NCBI GenBank assembly: GCA_026545225.1
Contig: CM048845.1
Span: 105,644,033-105,708,032 of the forward strand
DNA: 64,000 nucleotides
Origin: Cornus controversa
Lineage: Eukaryota; Streptophyta; Magnoliopsida; Cornales; Cornaceae
Reading direction: 5' to 3'
Part shown: positions 10,580 to 22,659 of the stretch, piece after piece
Layout of the letters: every line of letters begins with the position of its first letter
Numbering within the stretch: the stretch's first letter is position 1
Translations under genes and position numbers: made by a program
The notes under the pieces: generated by a model
Database searches by the model: none
The model's input: the letters and a program-made list of their open reading frames with translations, nothing else
What the model was told of the DNA's origin: nothing

Positions 10580-12962
10580 TATATTGTGACCCAAGAATTG
10601 TCCCTAGAGGGGAGGTGAATAGGAAATTTAAGCAAACAATGAACTTTTTTGATTTAGCATGTTTTGACAAAGATTAACTTGAATGGACTTTTGTCAAACA
10701 CTTAATGAACTTATGTATTCAACAAGTAGGATTGAAAATGCTCTATTTATTATGCACTTAAATAATCTAGTGGATACAACAAGTGTAAGTGCAACATATC
10801 ATGCTTGTAGTGTGTGGAAATGTTGATAGTATATTTTATTAAACACATGGTATGCAAATTGATTGATAATCAAATAAGAACTCAATCAATCAATAATTAA
10901 TTAATTCCACAACTCAACCAATGTACTCCAAGCATTCATCTCATCGTCCTCATATAAATTGAAACATATAAACATATCATTGATATATAAAGCATATAAA
11001 ATTTAAACCTATGAAATGCTATAAAATAAAGGAGTTTAAAGATAGAGAAACACAAATCAAGTGACACCATGATTTTTACATGGTTTTGCCCCTCTTGCCA
11101 ACATCGATGCCTCAAGATCACTTCTTGAGGTTTCTACTATAGAGCTTCTCTTCAGGGTGAAAAGCAAATCATACAATTGTCAAGTGAATCACTTGGCCTT
11201 CTTTGCTCTGGTGAAGACCTCACCAAGACTTCTTTGCCAAGCTCATGACTTGGGCTTCCTTGTCAAGTGCACTACTTGGTCTTCCTCTCAAATAGGATGA
11301 ATAAGAATTTAGGTACAATGGAGAATATCTCTCAATTGATAGATACACAAATTATAGCTCGCATACCTAAAGTTAGCAATGAAATACTTAATTGAAAGCT
11401 CTTCACTAGGATTTTGCCACTATGAATGATATGCAAATGTTTGGTTCAATAATGGTGGCTACTAATGGATGAATTATATGAAAATTTAAACTATAAAGTA
11501 GCATCTACCAATAATATATGATCATGAAGAATTATGGTAGTCTCTCTCACTTGTATAATGCATATATAAGGTGTATTTATAGTCCAAGAATGAATTATAG
11601 CCGTTTAGAAGTTGTTGGGAAACATTAAGTGCAGAAACTAGCCGTTGGAGTTTGAATCTCCAGGTTTCGGTCGATTGATGAATTTATCGGTCTACTGAAG
11701 ACCTTATTTCGGTCGACTGAAGTTATACTTTGGTCGGCTGATACATTTCCTATTTTGCACACCCTACTGGAATGAATACCAACTTCTATTAGTCGACTGA
11801 TGGATTCCATTAGGAGATCAAAATGCCTCTATCAGTCCATTGATGGTTTCATTAGGCAACTGAAAGTCTCCAAGTTAGAATCTATTCTCAAACTCAGCCA
11901 GTTTCTCCTGCACAGCGCATTAATACATTGCACACTTAATTACATTAAAAATATTTAAGTAAATTTCTTATAAACCTTTATATTTATATTTACTTTAAGT
12001 TATTCAATATAATTAAGCAAAGCACCTTCCATTTGAATTCAATAAAATAGTTTCAAAATCAAATTCTAAGTGAATGAAAATATAATTTTTCAGCTTTAGT
12101 ACAAAACAGATTTTCACAACTTTGACATAAAAATTTATCGTACAATATGAATGACTAAATTAAGTCATTTGGGGTTGAGAAAATTCATATGATCGTGATA
12201 AATCATGGGTACAATAACTGGGACTTTTTATGTCAAGATTCATTAAAAAAACTCATATGCATATTTTTGTTCCTATAATCCAACACTTAGCCAAATTTTT
12301 ACTCTAAGTACCCGAAATAGTAACTGTGCATGACACAACTTTATATAGTAATTCATTTAAGTTCAAAGCCTAAGTCAATGTATCTAAGAACCATAAATGA
12401 TAAGATAGAAATACATGGTCCTAGTTATCGCTTACTAGTTGAGTTATTCTAAAGCTTATAATGACTTGAACTAACTCAATCATAGTAACGACCTCATGAT
12501 ATTATAAGTAAAGTTCATGTTCTATCACTTATGGTTTAAGGACTTATGGATGATATAAATGATATGCATATTCCGATAGTCTACTAAGTCAAGAGATGAA
12601 CTTTCAAATGAAGTTACTTCAAAAATAACTTTACATTAAATCTAACACTCACCCAAGATTAGCCTACCCAAGTCTTTTGATCTTCAATTATTTAAGCTTT
12701 TGGGTTCCTTCATCAAGTGGCTTAGATTCACTTTAACTTTGCCATTGATTTTCATTACTGATATTTGAGTTTCATGATCATGTGGCTTCATATATTTTCT
12801 TGTAATTCCTTTTGAAATCCAATATCTTTAAGATACTTGAGATAATATAATACTTTGTAAACTGTACACTCAAGTAAACTTATTAAATTTATACTATAAT
12901 AGGTTGTTATCATCAAAATCACTCAAATCACCTTAGGTTGAAACCTTGAGGTCAACATATAT
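10580..12962. mobile_element. Probable solo LTR nested in the hAT element
   Basis: The stretch starts TGTGACCCAAGAATTG at 10585 and ends GAGGTCAACA at 12957; the outermost bases are TG...CA and the two ends are inversely related (TGTGACC against GGTCAACA). TATAT flanks both sides (10580-10584 and 12958-12962), but that is weak evidence in AT-rich DNA. The opening CCCTAGAGGGGAGGTGAATAGG-like sequence belongs to a widespread plant LTR-type repeat. I see no protein-coding part. It is a fossil, younger than the hAT element that it splits; the retroelement family is uncertain. Confidence 0.55.
11650..11880. repeat. Cluster of GGTCGACTGA-type motifs
   Basis: The 10-mer (T/C)GGTCGACTGA and one- or two-base variants recur about seven times (near 11668, 11690, 11712, 11733, 11791, 11833 and 11855) within 230 bp, at roughly 20-bp or 40-60-bp spacing. 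It lies inside the LTR-type sequence. Confidence 0.55.
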
Positions 12963-13206
12963 ATTTATATAATATAAGATATATAAATAAATACTAATAG
13001 CTCCTAATATATTGTTATAACTAGGGGTGCACAAGTTTGAGTGTGTATCTTACCAATGTTTTAAAAAAAATATTGATAAAGAACCGTTGGGGAACCAGAA
13101 CCGAACTCAACGGTTTCAGTTTCGGTTCCAAAATTAAGGAACCATTGGGAACAGTTCCGATTTCAGTTCCACCAAGAACCGTACCGTGTGTACCTCTACA
13201 TGTATT

Positions 13207-13934
13207 GATGGAAAATAAAAAAAAATTAGGCAAGAGTCAATAATAAACTCTTTGGATAAAACTTGTAAAACGGGGACACTTTCGAACAAACTTTGAAAAT
13301 CTAGACATGCAAAAGAAGTATATTAATCAAAGGATTTGTAACCCAATGGTATAACCTCCCATCCTTAAAGAGGAGGAGAAGGGTTCGAGTCTGGTGCCGA
13401 TAAAAATATGTGTGTGACTCCTCCAACTTCTAAAAAAAAGAAGAGGTTTACCAGAAAACAAGAATGCAAAAGTGGAGTCAGTTTTCATGTGATTTTTTGA
13501 AAAATATTTTAAATTAATATATTTGTATCTCTAATTAAAGATGCTAAAAATGTATAAAAAACAAATTAAAGTGTTAAGGTGAAATAGGAAAAGAAAGCTG
13601 AAAGAAAATTAGGCATTGTAGCCATTGTGAGAATGGCTAGTTTGAGGGAAACATTGCATGTAATGTAGTCTTTATGTGATGTTACTCCTACTTCAATAAT
13701 AGAAAAGAATCATAAAAGTTGACATTTCATGCAGTACTCATTCAATCATTCCATGATTTCATTCCATAAATTACAACATTCTGATCTTATTCTAGAATAT
13801 TTTTAGAAAATCCTAGTTTCATTTAAAGAAAAAGGTACAAACAGTGAAATAAAAGGAGTGTGGTACAAAGATTGAAAATATGAAATTTCTTAAAATCGAA
13901 TGTCATGAAATCTCATTTTGCCATTTTTCTTAGA
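13207..13934. other. Intergenic DNA containing a SINE
   Basis: No protein-coding signal. The SINE at 13319-13435 is listed separately; the rest is plain AT-rich sequence. Confidence 0.5.
13319..13435 (+). mobile_element. tRNA-derived SINE
   Basis: An A-box-like GTAACCCAATGGTA (13338-13351) and a near-perfect B box GGTTCGAGTCT (13382-13392) are spaced as in a tRNA gene. They are followed by an unrelated body and an A-rich end (TAAAAAAAAG at 13431). AAAAGAAG before the element (13311-13318) reappears at its end (13436-13443), a weak duplication because it merges with the A tail. A diverged relative lies near 51205-51320. Confidence 0.65.
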
Positions 13935-15119
13935 GTAATTAAAGGGGTAAAGTGCATAAAACCCCCTCTAGTTTGAAAAATGTGCAAAAAACTTCATTCA
14001 TGTTCACTTTCCTCCTGTGTAGTTTGTATTTGGTGCAACTAAACCCTTATTGTTGTTAAATTACATTTATACCCGAAAATATTTAATAAATAAAATAAAA
14101 TAAAATAAAATATTCTAAAAATGCCAAATTACCTTTTTATTTCTTTCCTTCTTTCTCTCTTCCCTTTCTCTCTCTCACCAAAAGCGCTCCCTCTCTCTTC
14201 AATCACACACACACACACACACACATACACATATATATATTATTTTCTTTACTTTTCTTCTTTTCTTTTTCCTTTTTTTTCCACTTTTTCTCTCTTCTAC
14301 TTTTTGTTCTCTCTCTAAACCCTTGTGTTCTATCTCTCTCTAGCTTTTAGTTTCTTTAACCTTCCATGTCAAACATGATGATAATGAGAAAATGGGTCTT
14401 CCTGGCACTTGTTGTCTTGATCCACTATAGAAATCCCAAAGGTGAAACACAGGATGTCAATTTCTCTCCATCTGCTTCACCAGTACACCTTCATTAATCG
14501 ATTCTTGCTTCATATAGGATATTAATGCTTCATTTAGGTATCATGTTAGTTTCATGTTTATTTTCTTAATTACAAATTTTATTTCAATTTGGTTTTACCA
14601 TATTTGATTTGGGCTTCGATTTTTTTTTCCGATTTGGTAGCATGTTCTATTCTTGGTTTTGATTTTAATTAGTTGCCTTGAGTGAGTTTTGATTCAATTT
14701 CTTTATTCAAATAAGATGTTGATCTCGAAGTTTTCTACTATTTACTGTTATAGGTTTTACCATCTTTGATCTTGGTTTGGTCATATGTTGTGTTCATGGT
14801 TCTGATTGTAGTTATTTCTTATGAGTTTTCAATATATTTCTCCTTTTGAATATGATATTGACATACTGAGTTTCTCTGTTGTTAGTATTTGAATTATGTA
14901 TTGTCACCGGAAACAATGGCCATTGCCGAAAAAAGCTCAATTCGATGGAAAGCCACCATGCACAGCAAACCACCATCACCAAATTGAAATCACCGCGTCC
15001 ACCATTGTATAGAGAGAGAAAAGAAAAATAAAAAGCAAAGAAGAGAGAGAATGATGATGAGTGGGAAAAGAGAGAAAAAGAGTACCGGTTGGTGAGTAGA
15101 AAGCTATCACCGAGGATGT

Positions 15120-15590
15120 TGTACTCGTGTTGAACACTTCGTAGAAGTCTCCTGACATTTTTCTTTTTATGACACTTCTCGGACACTCCTTTGACACTTC
15201 TCGGACACATATTGGATACTCCTCGAACACATGTTGGACACTTCGTACCAGTGACGTATATTCAAGTATTTCAAAAGAAAATTATATGCGACTAAGTTAT
15301 GATTAAAAAACTAAGCTAAATATATGTAGAAGGCTAAATAAGTCTGGTTCTTTAATCTATTTGTCTATTTTTTTTTTATAAGTTTGTTTAGTTCTTAATT
15401 GCTTGATGATGAATTGAAGTATTTATGTAATGTATTTTTTTTGTTGAATAATTAATATATATTATATTATTATTTTCTAAGTCATATCCTCGTCGTGTCC
15501 CTGTCCTATTTTTTTTAAAATTTTTTGTATCGCCGTATCCGTGTCGTATCGTTCCTATGTCCGTGTCCATGCTTCCTATATATATATATG
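15120..15590. mobile_element. Decayed relative of the 50.0-kb hAT-like element
   Basis: GACACTTCTCGGACAC/TTGGACACTTCG-type repeats at 15125-15250 and GTATCGCCGTATCCGTGTCG...GTCCATGCTTCCTAT at 15525-15583 match the style and end (GCTTCAT) of the element at 50015-50546. The left end is not identifiable and no clear duplication is seen. It lies inside the Mutator-like element. Confidence 0.45.
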
Positions 15591-15705
15591 TGGGGGTGTG
15601 TGTGTGTGTGAGAGAGAGAGAGAGATTGAAGAAATATATATGTGGGCATGTTGGTTTTTTTACAATAAATTTTTTTTGATATTTTTTGTGTCCAAATATT
15701 TTGGG

Positions 15706-16567
15706 GTATAAAGTAGGCATGGCAAAATGGGCGAGTTGGGCGGGTTTGAACTGGGTCAAATATAGATTGTGACCCATATTCAACCCATTTATAATGGGTT
15801 GAATATAGGTCGGGTCAATCTGCTAACCCATTGACCCATTTTAAAATTAAAAAAAATGTATTTGTCATTTTTAATTTGGGCTAATTCCGTCATCATATTC
15901 AGACAGAAAAAAAATGAACGAATAAAATCACAAATCCATATTAACTGTGTAGGTTAAAATGAAAAAATTTGCTTGATCACTTAAATTAAATAACCTTTTT
16001 CGGAAATTCTTTTCAATTTTACACTATTTTATAAATTTCGAAACTAACCGAACAAGTTAGCATGAACTGATCCATTTATATAAACTCCAATATGTTTACA
16101 AGAATCCGACCCATTTATGCAACCTGACCCATTTATAATGACCCGGCCCGTTTACCTAGAAAAACAATATGTAACAAAAGAGAGAAATAATAATTTATAA
16201 TGTGTTTTGACCCGACTCGTTTACTAGGAAAACTATTTTTTTTTAGAAATAAAAAATAAACAGATATTAATAAGGCTGATATGTAACAAAAGATATAAAT
16301 AATAATTTATAATGTGTTTTGACCCGACCCAATCCATTAACATGACTCAACCTCTTAGAACAATTCTATTTTTTATGAACTTCAAACATTTGGCCCGACC
16401 CGACCCATTTTGTGAGACCCAACCCTACCTGACCCATTTTGTAAGTCCCGAAAAACTATAAAATTCAATTAATAACAACACCTATGTATGAACACATATA
16501 TGCATATGTATATGTATCTATCAACCGCTACCTGTAACTTGATTCAATAAAATCATAGGTTATTTAC

Positions 16568-16621
<54 letters not shown>

Positions 16622-17029
16622 TCTTAAAGAGATGGGGATCGGGAGAGAGCCAAAGAGAGAGAAAGAAATTATATATATATAGGGGGTCATGATATAGAGA
16701 GAATCTTTTAGAGAGAGAGAGATGAGATTGTGATATAAAGAGAGAATTTTAGAGAAAGAGAGAGCGGATAGAGAGAGGATTGTGATATGCAATGCTTAAT
16801 ATAATGTATAAAGTTTTTCTTTTCTAGAATGCTTTTGGGTTTCTTATAACATGGGTAAAATATGGGTTGAATGTGGGCACCCATATTCAACCCATTTAAA
16901 CCTCTATAAAAATGGGTTTGATTTATCCAATCCATTATGACCTGTATTTTAAAATGGTTCGCCCATATTTAATAAAAAGTGGGCGGATATGGATGGGTTG
17001 GCACCCATTTTGCCACCCCTAGTATAAAG
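15706..17029. mobile_element. hAT-type non-autonomous element
   Basis: GTATAAAG at 15706-15713 and 17022-17029 is a perfect 8-bp duplication. The body, 15714-17021 (1308 bp), starts TAGGCATGGCAAAATGGG and ends CCCATTTTGCCACCCCTA (reverse complement TAGGGGTGGCAAAATGGG). Subterminal motifs (GACCCA, GGGTTGAATA) recur in both arms and the interior has scattered CCCGACCC tracts. It also carries (TA)n(GA)n runs near 16566-16610. It has no transposase; the Ser/Leu-rich frames across 16553-16935 come from the GA repeats. Confidence 0.92.
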
Positions 17030-17154
17030 GTAATTTTACAAGCAATAAGGGTTTATTTGCACCAAATACAAATTACAGGAAAAGAAAAGTGAACATGAAG
17101 TGATTTTTTTTGCACATTTTCAAACTATAGGGGGGTTTATTCACTTTATCCGTA

Positions 17155-17956
17155 ATTAAAGTGCAAAATCTCCCTTGAACTATGTCCAAATTTGCAAATA
17201 ACCCTGTAACTATATTTTGTACATAATACCTCCTAAACTATCACATTTTATTATAAAATTTCCCCATGTGTGTCATGTAATGGGTTATTTTTCATTAAAT
17301 GATCATAATGCCTTTTCTTATTGAATTATACTTAACTTATTTTTTTTATTAAAATAAGTTATGAAAAAAATTCATACCATTTTGATGACACATTCTCCAT
17401 CATATTTGTATAAATTTACCTTTAATTCTTGAAATTAACTGTATTAATAAAAATCTTAAGTAAAATTTTTTAAAGCAATTTAAGTAATTTCTTAAATTTT
17501 CATGAATATACTGCATGAGAATGTATGTTTTTTAAAAGTAATTTCTTATTTTTTTTCATGAATGTATTGTATGAAAAAAATTATATTTTTGTTTTACGGT
17601 AAAAATTTTTAAACGGGGTATAATAAATTTAATTATAAATAATTAATGTTTAATAATAAGTTAATCATTTTAAAAAATGATTAAATTTGGTGGTAGTTAC
17701 AACTCTGTATTTTTTTTCATTGTTATGATAAATTGATATCAGTAATAAAATTAAGGTAAATGGTATAATTAATATTTAGATAAGAGAAAAGGTAATAAAG
17801 ATAACTTAATAAGAAATGACACATTTAATAAGAATGGGTAAAATTGTCTTTTATGATGGGTATGTCTTACAACAAATCATTAGTTTAGGGGACAATTTAT
17901 AGTTCATGGTTATTTGCAAAAGGGCAATAGTTTAGGGTATTTTTTGCACTTTACCT
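17155..17956. mobile_element. Mutator-like element truncated or split at its left end
   Basis: The right end GCACTTTACC stops at 17956 (reverse complement GGTAAAGTGCAAAAAATACCC). The left arm TAAAGTGCAAAATCTCCC starts at 17157, and both arms continue with TTTGCAAATAACC..GAACTAT-type sequence in inverted orientation. The neighbouring element's duplication GTAATTAAA overlaps this left terminus, showing that the neighbour inserted at this element's edge. I could not find a convincing 9-bp duplication for this one. Confidence 0.6.
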
Positions 17957-18520
17957 TTTTTTTTTAAGAATTTTAAAATGCCTAAACATGTCATTTTCGA
18001 ACCCTTCATTTTTTTTTCTTAAAAAATCTAAGTTTTCAAAATATATTTTTTAAACCCCTTATTTTTCCATTTGCACCAAAATTAATTAATCTCCAAAAAT
18101 TCTCAAAGAAGTATCATTCTAACATTTTGTTTTGTCACTTCTCTAAGAAAAAATAAAAAATAATAATAGAATTTTCAAAACATGTCATTTTAACTCATCA
18201 CTTATCAATTTGCCATTGTCTTAAGATCTCATAAATATCTCATCTCTCGTCATTTTGCTATTTTCTTAAAATTCAAGTAAGCATCATATTTTAGACATGC
18301 CATTTAAACCCTCATTGGTTCAAAGTACACTTTCCTTAAAGTAAAAAGGAAGGTGTTATTGGCGCTCCACAAATATATCATGGCGCTCCACCTTATTCCT
18401 ATTAACTGAAATAACAAAAAAAACCATTGTGTTAGTCTAATAGATCTATTCTCTTCTCACTCTCTCTCCAGCTAACCTTGCATCACATTTCTCTATTTTA
18501 ATCTCCATTGTCAATATGTT
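17957..18520. other. Intergenic AT-rich DNA
   Basis: No coding signal on either strand. The 12-mer ATGGCGCTCCAC and a similar GGCGCTCCAC occur close together at 18360-18391; otherwise nothing stands out. Confidence 0.45.
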
Positions 18521-18529
18521 ATGTTGCGT

Positions 18530-19185
18530 TTGGTACGCAAGAATGGAATGCAATGGAATGCCCATTCCATCTATTCTTTTGTTTGGAATGAATTTTAAAA
18601 TGAGAATGGTCATTCCCTTAAAATGAAAATTCATTCCATAGTTAAACTTATGGAATGGGCATTCCATTCCTAATAAGATTAAAAAAAAATTATATTACCG
18701 AAAAATCCTTCATCTTTACCACCGCCACCACCACCACACCGCTCTATCACCACTGCCACTACCACTACCATCAGCTTTACCACCACTGCCACCGCCACCT
18801 TTACCACACCACCTCCACATTGCCCCCTTCCTCCACCACCACACTATCGCCTCCACATTGCCACCTTCCTCCACCACCACCGCTGCTACCACATCACATC
18901 GACACCTTCCTCCACCAACACCTCCATATCGTCACCTTCCTCCATTACCACTCCTTTACCTCCACCCTCATCACCCCACAGCTACCACCGCTACATCGCC
19001 ACCTTCCTCCATCACTTTCACTGCCACCCTTATCACACCATCGCTACCAACTCTACATCGCCACCTTCCTCCATCACTTTCACTACCACCCTTATCACAC
19101 CATCGCTACCAACTCTACATCGCCACCTTCCTCCACCACCTCTACTACCACCCTCACCCGACCACTACCACCACCTCCACATTGA
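18530..19185. repeat. Dispersed repeat, copy 1, with ACC/CCTCCAC minisatellite
   Basis: It begins TTGCGTTTGGTACGCA and runs through GAATGGAATG-rich sequence (18530-18670) into a C-rich (CCACCACC, CATCGCCACCTTCCTCC) minisatellite at 18715-19185, which includes a tandem unit of about 63 bp at 18985-19130. The same arrangement occurs at 28164-29025, so this is a repeat family. Its long His/Pro/Thr-rich frames are by-products of the triplet repeat and not supported as proteins. The right end of this copy is not recognisable. Confidence 0.65.
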
Positions 19186-19189
19186 AAAG

Positions 19190-20384
19190 ATAAATCATTT
19201 ACTATGTTCCGAGAAAGGCACTCTTCTATTGGCACTATGCCTACAAGTACAAGACAACTATAAATAAAAAGACTCGTGTTGCCAGAAAACACTGAATTTT
19301 TGTTTCAGGTATTTAATTGTTTCGTCTTTATATGATTCTCCATTTGGGTTTAACTACTAGTTTTAGGTTCAGGGATTCTTCTCCTTTCCATGTTTATGAA
19401 TATCTTTATGCAGCTTCCTTACTGGTATTTTCAAAAGAGGGTCTCGCCACCTTCCTCCATCGCCACCCCCACCACATCACTACTGTAGTTTTCAATGCGT
19501 CTAACGTGTTCATACGCAGTTTCTTAGCGATTTCAATAAACAGAGTCTAACAAGAACTCTCTTACACAATAATCAATAAGATAGACTCTTTTTTTCCTCT
19601 TGAATATTATTTGAATTAGGCTTCATTTGATTAGATAGAATTTATGTAGAAAAGAAAAGAAATGAAAAATGAAAAGAAAAATGAAGTGAATGAAAAGAAA
19701 ATTAATATTCTAGCATGCATTTAGTTAACATGAAAATTGGGAGAAAATATTACTTTGTTGGTTTGGATGGCATGAAAGTGAAAAGAAAATTATTACAATT
19801 ACCAAAATTAACCTTATTTTGTAAAGTTGTGCAAAGTAAGTAGGAAATCTCTCTACAATTGTTTATAATTGTTTGATGGCTTATAAGTATCATATATATT
19901 TTTTAGAGTGTTAAACTGGTAAAATATCGAAGTGGTAATTGCTTGCCTTTATTAACCTTCAAATTACTCATAGTTTAAGGAATATGGAAAAATAGTGGGT
20001 CTAAACCGTTGATAAAATTTATCACAGCTACCGTCTTCATGATAGGACAACTCGTAGAGATTGGTTGCTTTAACTTTCTTAGATCATCTGTCTTAGCCTG
20101 TTGAGATTAGTTGCTTTGACTTTTTCAGATCACCGGCTCTCGACAGTTTTCTCCATCAAATCGGCTTTTCTTCTGAATCGAACTTAACAACTTTATGAAT
20201 TCATGTACATTTGTGAAAAAAAGATATAAATGATGGAAACAAGGGTATAATAGTAAGTTAGAATATAACTAATCTAATCTCGCGAGAAATGAAAATTTTC
20301 AGGTGTTTTTTGTTGGAATTGTTTTAGAAAAAATTCACTACATGTGTAAAACGTAGTTTCTTAAAAAAATTATCTTTCCTTCTG
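19190..20384. other. Intergenic DNA with small repeats
   Basis: No gene recognised. A tandem repeat of about 57 bp (GAGATT(G/A)GTTGCTTT(A/G)ACTTT...AGATCA) lies at about 20057-20142. The A/G-rich stretch at 19640-19700 (AAAGAAAAG) is simple sequence. A single open frame at 19317-19550 has no recognisable motif. Confidence 0.45.
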
Positions 20385-20837
20385 TTTGTCACTAGGGATG
20401 ACAATTTGCCCGCCCTAGACCGCCCCATTTAAGAAAATTGGGCGGGGATAGGGTTTAAGAAAAATAACTCGTGCAGTATCAAGGCGGGGCAGGGTAAGGC
20501 CCTACCTCGACGGGTACCCGCCCTGCCCCATTTAGGTATATATATAAAAAGTAAACCTATATATATTTTATTCTCAGTGTGTTTGTGTGTGTGTTTTTTA
20601 TTTCTTTATTCGTGGATGGAAAAGTAATGACTGGATTAAAATTTTGCCTTAAAAAAAAGCTATATGATAGCATAAATGGGGCGTGGGCGGGACAGAGAAA
20701 GTTAAACGGTTTCGGGAATAGAGTTTGAAAATGATTTTATGAACGGTTGTGGGGCGGGGCGGATGGGGGAAAGAAAGTTAATCGGTTGCGGAGACGGGGA
20801 AGGCAAAACCTGCCCCGCTGCCATCCCTACTTGTCGC
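20385..20837. mobile_element. hAT-type MITE
   Basis: The body, 20393-20829 (437 bp), starts TAGGGATGACAATTTGCCC and ends TGCCATCCCTA (reverse complement TAGGGATGGCA). GGGGCGGG/CCGCCC motifs recur near both ends, typical of this hAT MITE type. The flanking 8-mers TTTGTCAC and CTTGTCGC match at 6 of 8 positions, so it is moderately old. Confidence 0.78.
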
Positions 20838-21546
20838 TAACTAAATTTACAAAAATTTTAATTTTTTTCCATTCATTTTCTGTTTCTGCTAGTTCTCGCT
20901 AACCCAACGCAACCTTAATGTTTAACCAATTTTATCATTTTTCTCACTAGAAGCTCACCTAACTTTTTAATAATTAAAAGTACTGGGTCCTGTCCACAAA
21001 AATGACGAAACCCACCTAACATTTTAAAAATCAAGTAATGGTCCTTTCCCGAAACAATAATGTGCAGTTGCAAAGCGTAGCATGGACAATTGGACATATG
21101 ACTGCTTAATCAGTCCAGGCTCTGTATGATTTTCATTTTTTTTTTCCCCGCATGTTCAGTCAATACATGATTTGTTGAATTAAAGCCTCCCATTAGTCCA
21201 AATCAGTCAATAATTTATATTTCACACAACAGTGATGAGATAGTTTTTTCTATGTACAATTTCATACATTGATGTTGTCCAAAGCTTATAATTAGATAAG
21301 ACATAAACTTTATATATCCGATAAAATAGAAAAGGTTCACACTTAATAATGAGTTGGGCCTTAACTCAATTTGGGCTCAAAATAGTCCAAGATAGTAACA
21401 GTTTCCATATTGAGCCAGATGGGCCTGCTCTATTATCTTTTGGGCCCACAGACTGCAGCCTGAAATCAGCAGGCTCAAAAGTAGAAGCATTTGTAGACTG
21501 TTATTCTCAGGTTTCAAAATGTTGATGATTTAAGCATGAAATTGGA

Positions 21547-21584
<38 letters not shown>

Positions 21585-21830
21585 GGGGGGTTGGGTTTGT
21601 GTTGATCTGAGACCTCATTGACATCTTGTGCTCCTCTTAAAAATCTAGTTACTGACACTTCACGGGTAGCAGGAAAATATATAAAGTTTTCTAGGTCCTA
21701 CAAAATGGAATCGGATCATATTTGACATTCAAAAACACATTATACATTATTATTTCTCTTTTATTACATATCAGACGTCTAAATGTTTTTTTCTGTTAAA
21801 CAAGCAGAGTTATATGAACGAATTGGCTGA
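20838..21830. other. Intergenic DNA, GGGCC-rich patch and (GA)n run
   Basis: No coding frame is supported. GGGCC/GGGCTC motifs cluster at 21357-21480 (TTGGGCC, TGGGCCTG, TGGGCCCA); such TGGGCC motifs are known promoter elements in plants, but no gene follows. A (GA)16 run lies at about 21548-21580. Confidence 0.4.
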
Positions 21831-21832
21831 TT

Positions 21833-22036
21833 GTAAACAATTCGGGTTGTGATTAATGAATTAGATCATTATAAATGAGTCAGGTCTTGTAATAGTCTAA
21901 TCATGCTTAATTTGGATTCACAGGATTTATGGTTGTAAACAGTTCAGGTTGTGATTAATGAGTTAGATCATTATAAATGAGTCAGGTCTTGTAATAGTCT
22001 AATCATGCTTAACTTGGATTTACAGGATTTACGGTT
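21833..22036. repeat. Tandem duplication of a 102-bp unit
   Basis: The unit starting GTAAACA(A/G)TTC(G/A)GGTTGTG at 21833 repeats at 21935 with few differences through AGTCTAATCATGCTTAA and CAGGATTTA. A weaker third copy (GTCATGTCTTATAAACGGG...GGATTTGAAGG) follows at about 22110-22185. Confidence 0.8.
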
Positions 22037-22039
22037 GAA

Positions 22040-22655
22040 ACTTATATTTTACTACATATTTTATTGTGATTTAAAAATGATTGGACCTTTGAAAATGATT
22101 AACAGGTCAAGTTGTGTAAACATAGTCATGTCTTATAAACGGGTCGACCCATGCTAATTTGAATTAAAGGGATTTGAAGGTTGAAATTTCATAAAGAATT
22201 CTTTAAAAAAATTGTAGGATATATATGGATGAGTCGGGTATTGTCATCTGGATCTCTCATGCTATGATAAATTTTAGTATCAAATAACCCAAAGAAATTA
22301 GTCAATATTTTGCCCAAGTCTGAACGAAAATTGTTGATGAATTTCAAGTATTGAAAATTTGATCATTCTAAAGCTATGGTTATATAAAAATATTTTGTTA
22401 AAGTAATTTATTCAGCTAATTGATTCGAACTAAATAAATTCATTAATAATATGCTTTGAGGACGTATTACCAAAAACTCAGGCATTTACGTGAAACATGC
22501 TCCAGGATCTAGATGTTGTTAGGGTGAGAAAAGCACTAATAAATGTTAGAGCCATGGTCGCAGTTTGGTATATCATATATAAGCTTTTTCATACGAGTGA
22601 TTATGCATAAGATGTTAGCACGGGTACTCCAAATTGAAAAAGGGAAAAAGAAGTG
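22040..22655. other. Intergenic AT-rich DNA
   Basis: Apart from the degenerate third repeat copy, nothing recognised. Confidence 0.4.
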
Positions 22656-22659
22656 CTAA

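Larger units (their letters stand above)
10236..13206. mobile_element. hAT-type element split by an LTR-type insertion
   Basis: The left end TAGGGGTGCACAAAGAACC starts at 10244, and the right end GTGTACCTCTA stops at 13198 (reverse complement TAGAGGTACAC). The flanking 8-mers are CATATATT (10236-10243) and CATGTATT (13199-13206), 7 of 8 matching. GGAACC/GGTTCC motifs lie near both ends, as in the element at 7860. The interior is interrupted by an LTR-type sequence at 10585-12957. A second left-like end, TAGGGGTGCACAAG, starts at 13022, so 13022-13198 could be a separate small copy and the exact pairing of ends is uncertain. Confidence 0.6.
13935..17160. mobile_element. Mutator-like non-autonomous element hosting a hAT element
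   Basis: GTAATTAAA at 13935-13943 and 17152-17160 is a perfect 9-bp duplication. The body, 13944-17151, has inverted ends over about 130 bp: left GGGGTAAAGTGCATAAA, right (reverse complement) GGATAAAGTGAATAAA, then ...CACTT/TTCAT.CATGTTCACTTT and TTTGTATTTGGTGCAA in both arms. About 1.3 kb of it is a later hAT insertion (15714-17021), so the original element was about 1.9 kb. No transposase is seen. It inserted at the very edge of another element of the same type whose other end is at 17956. Confidence 0.9.

Noticed and set aside
16553-16935. Ser/Leu/Ile-rich frames resembling membrane segments
   Set aside because: They are translations of GA and TA simple repeats inside a hAT element.
18655-19193. 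Long His/Pro/Thr-rich open frames
   Set aside because: They arise from a CCACC/ACCTCC minisatellite open in several frames at once, and the parallel copy at 28.3-28.9 kb has different sequence in the same places. No start context, splice signals or known domain.
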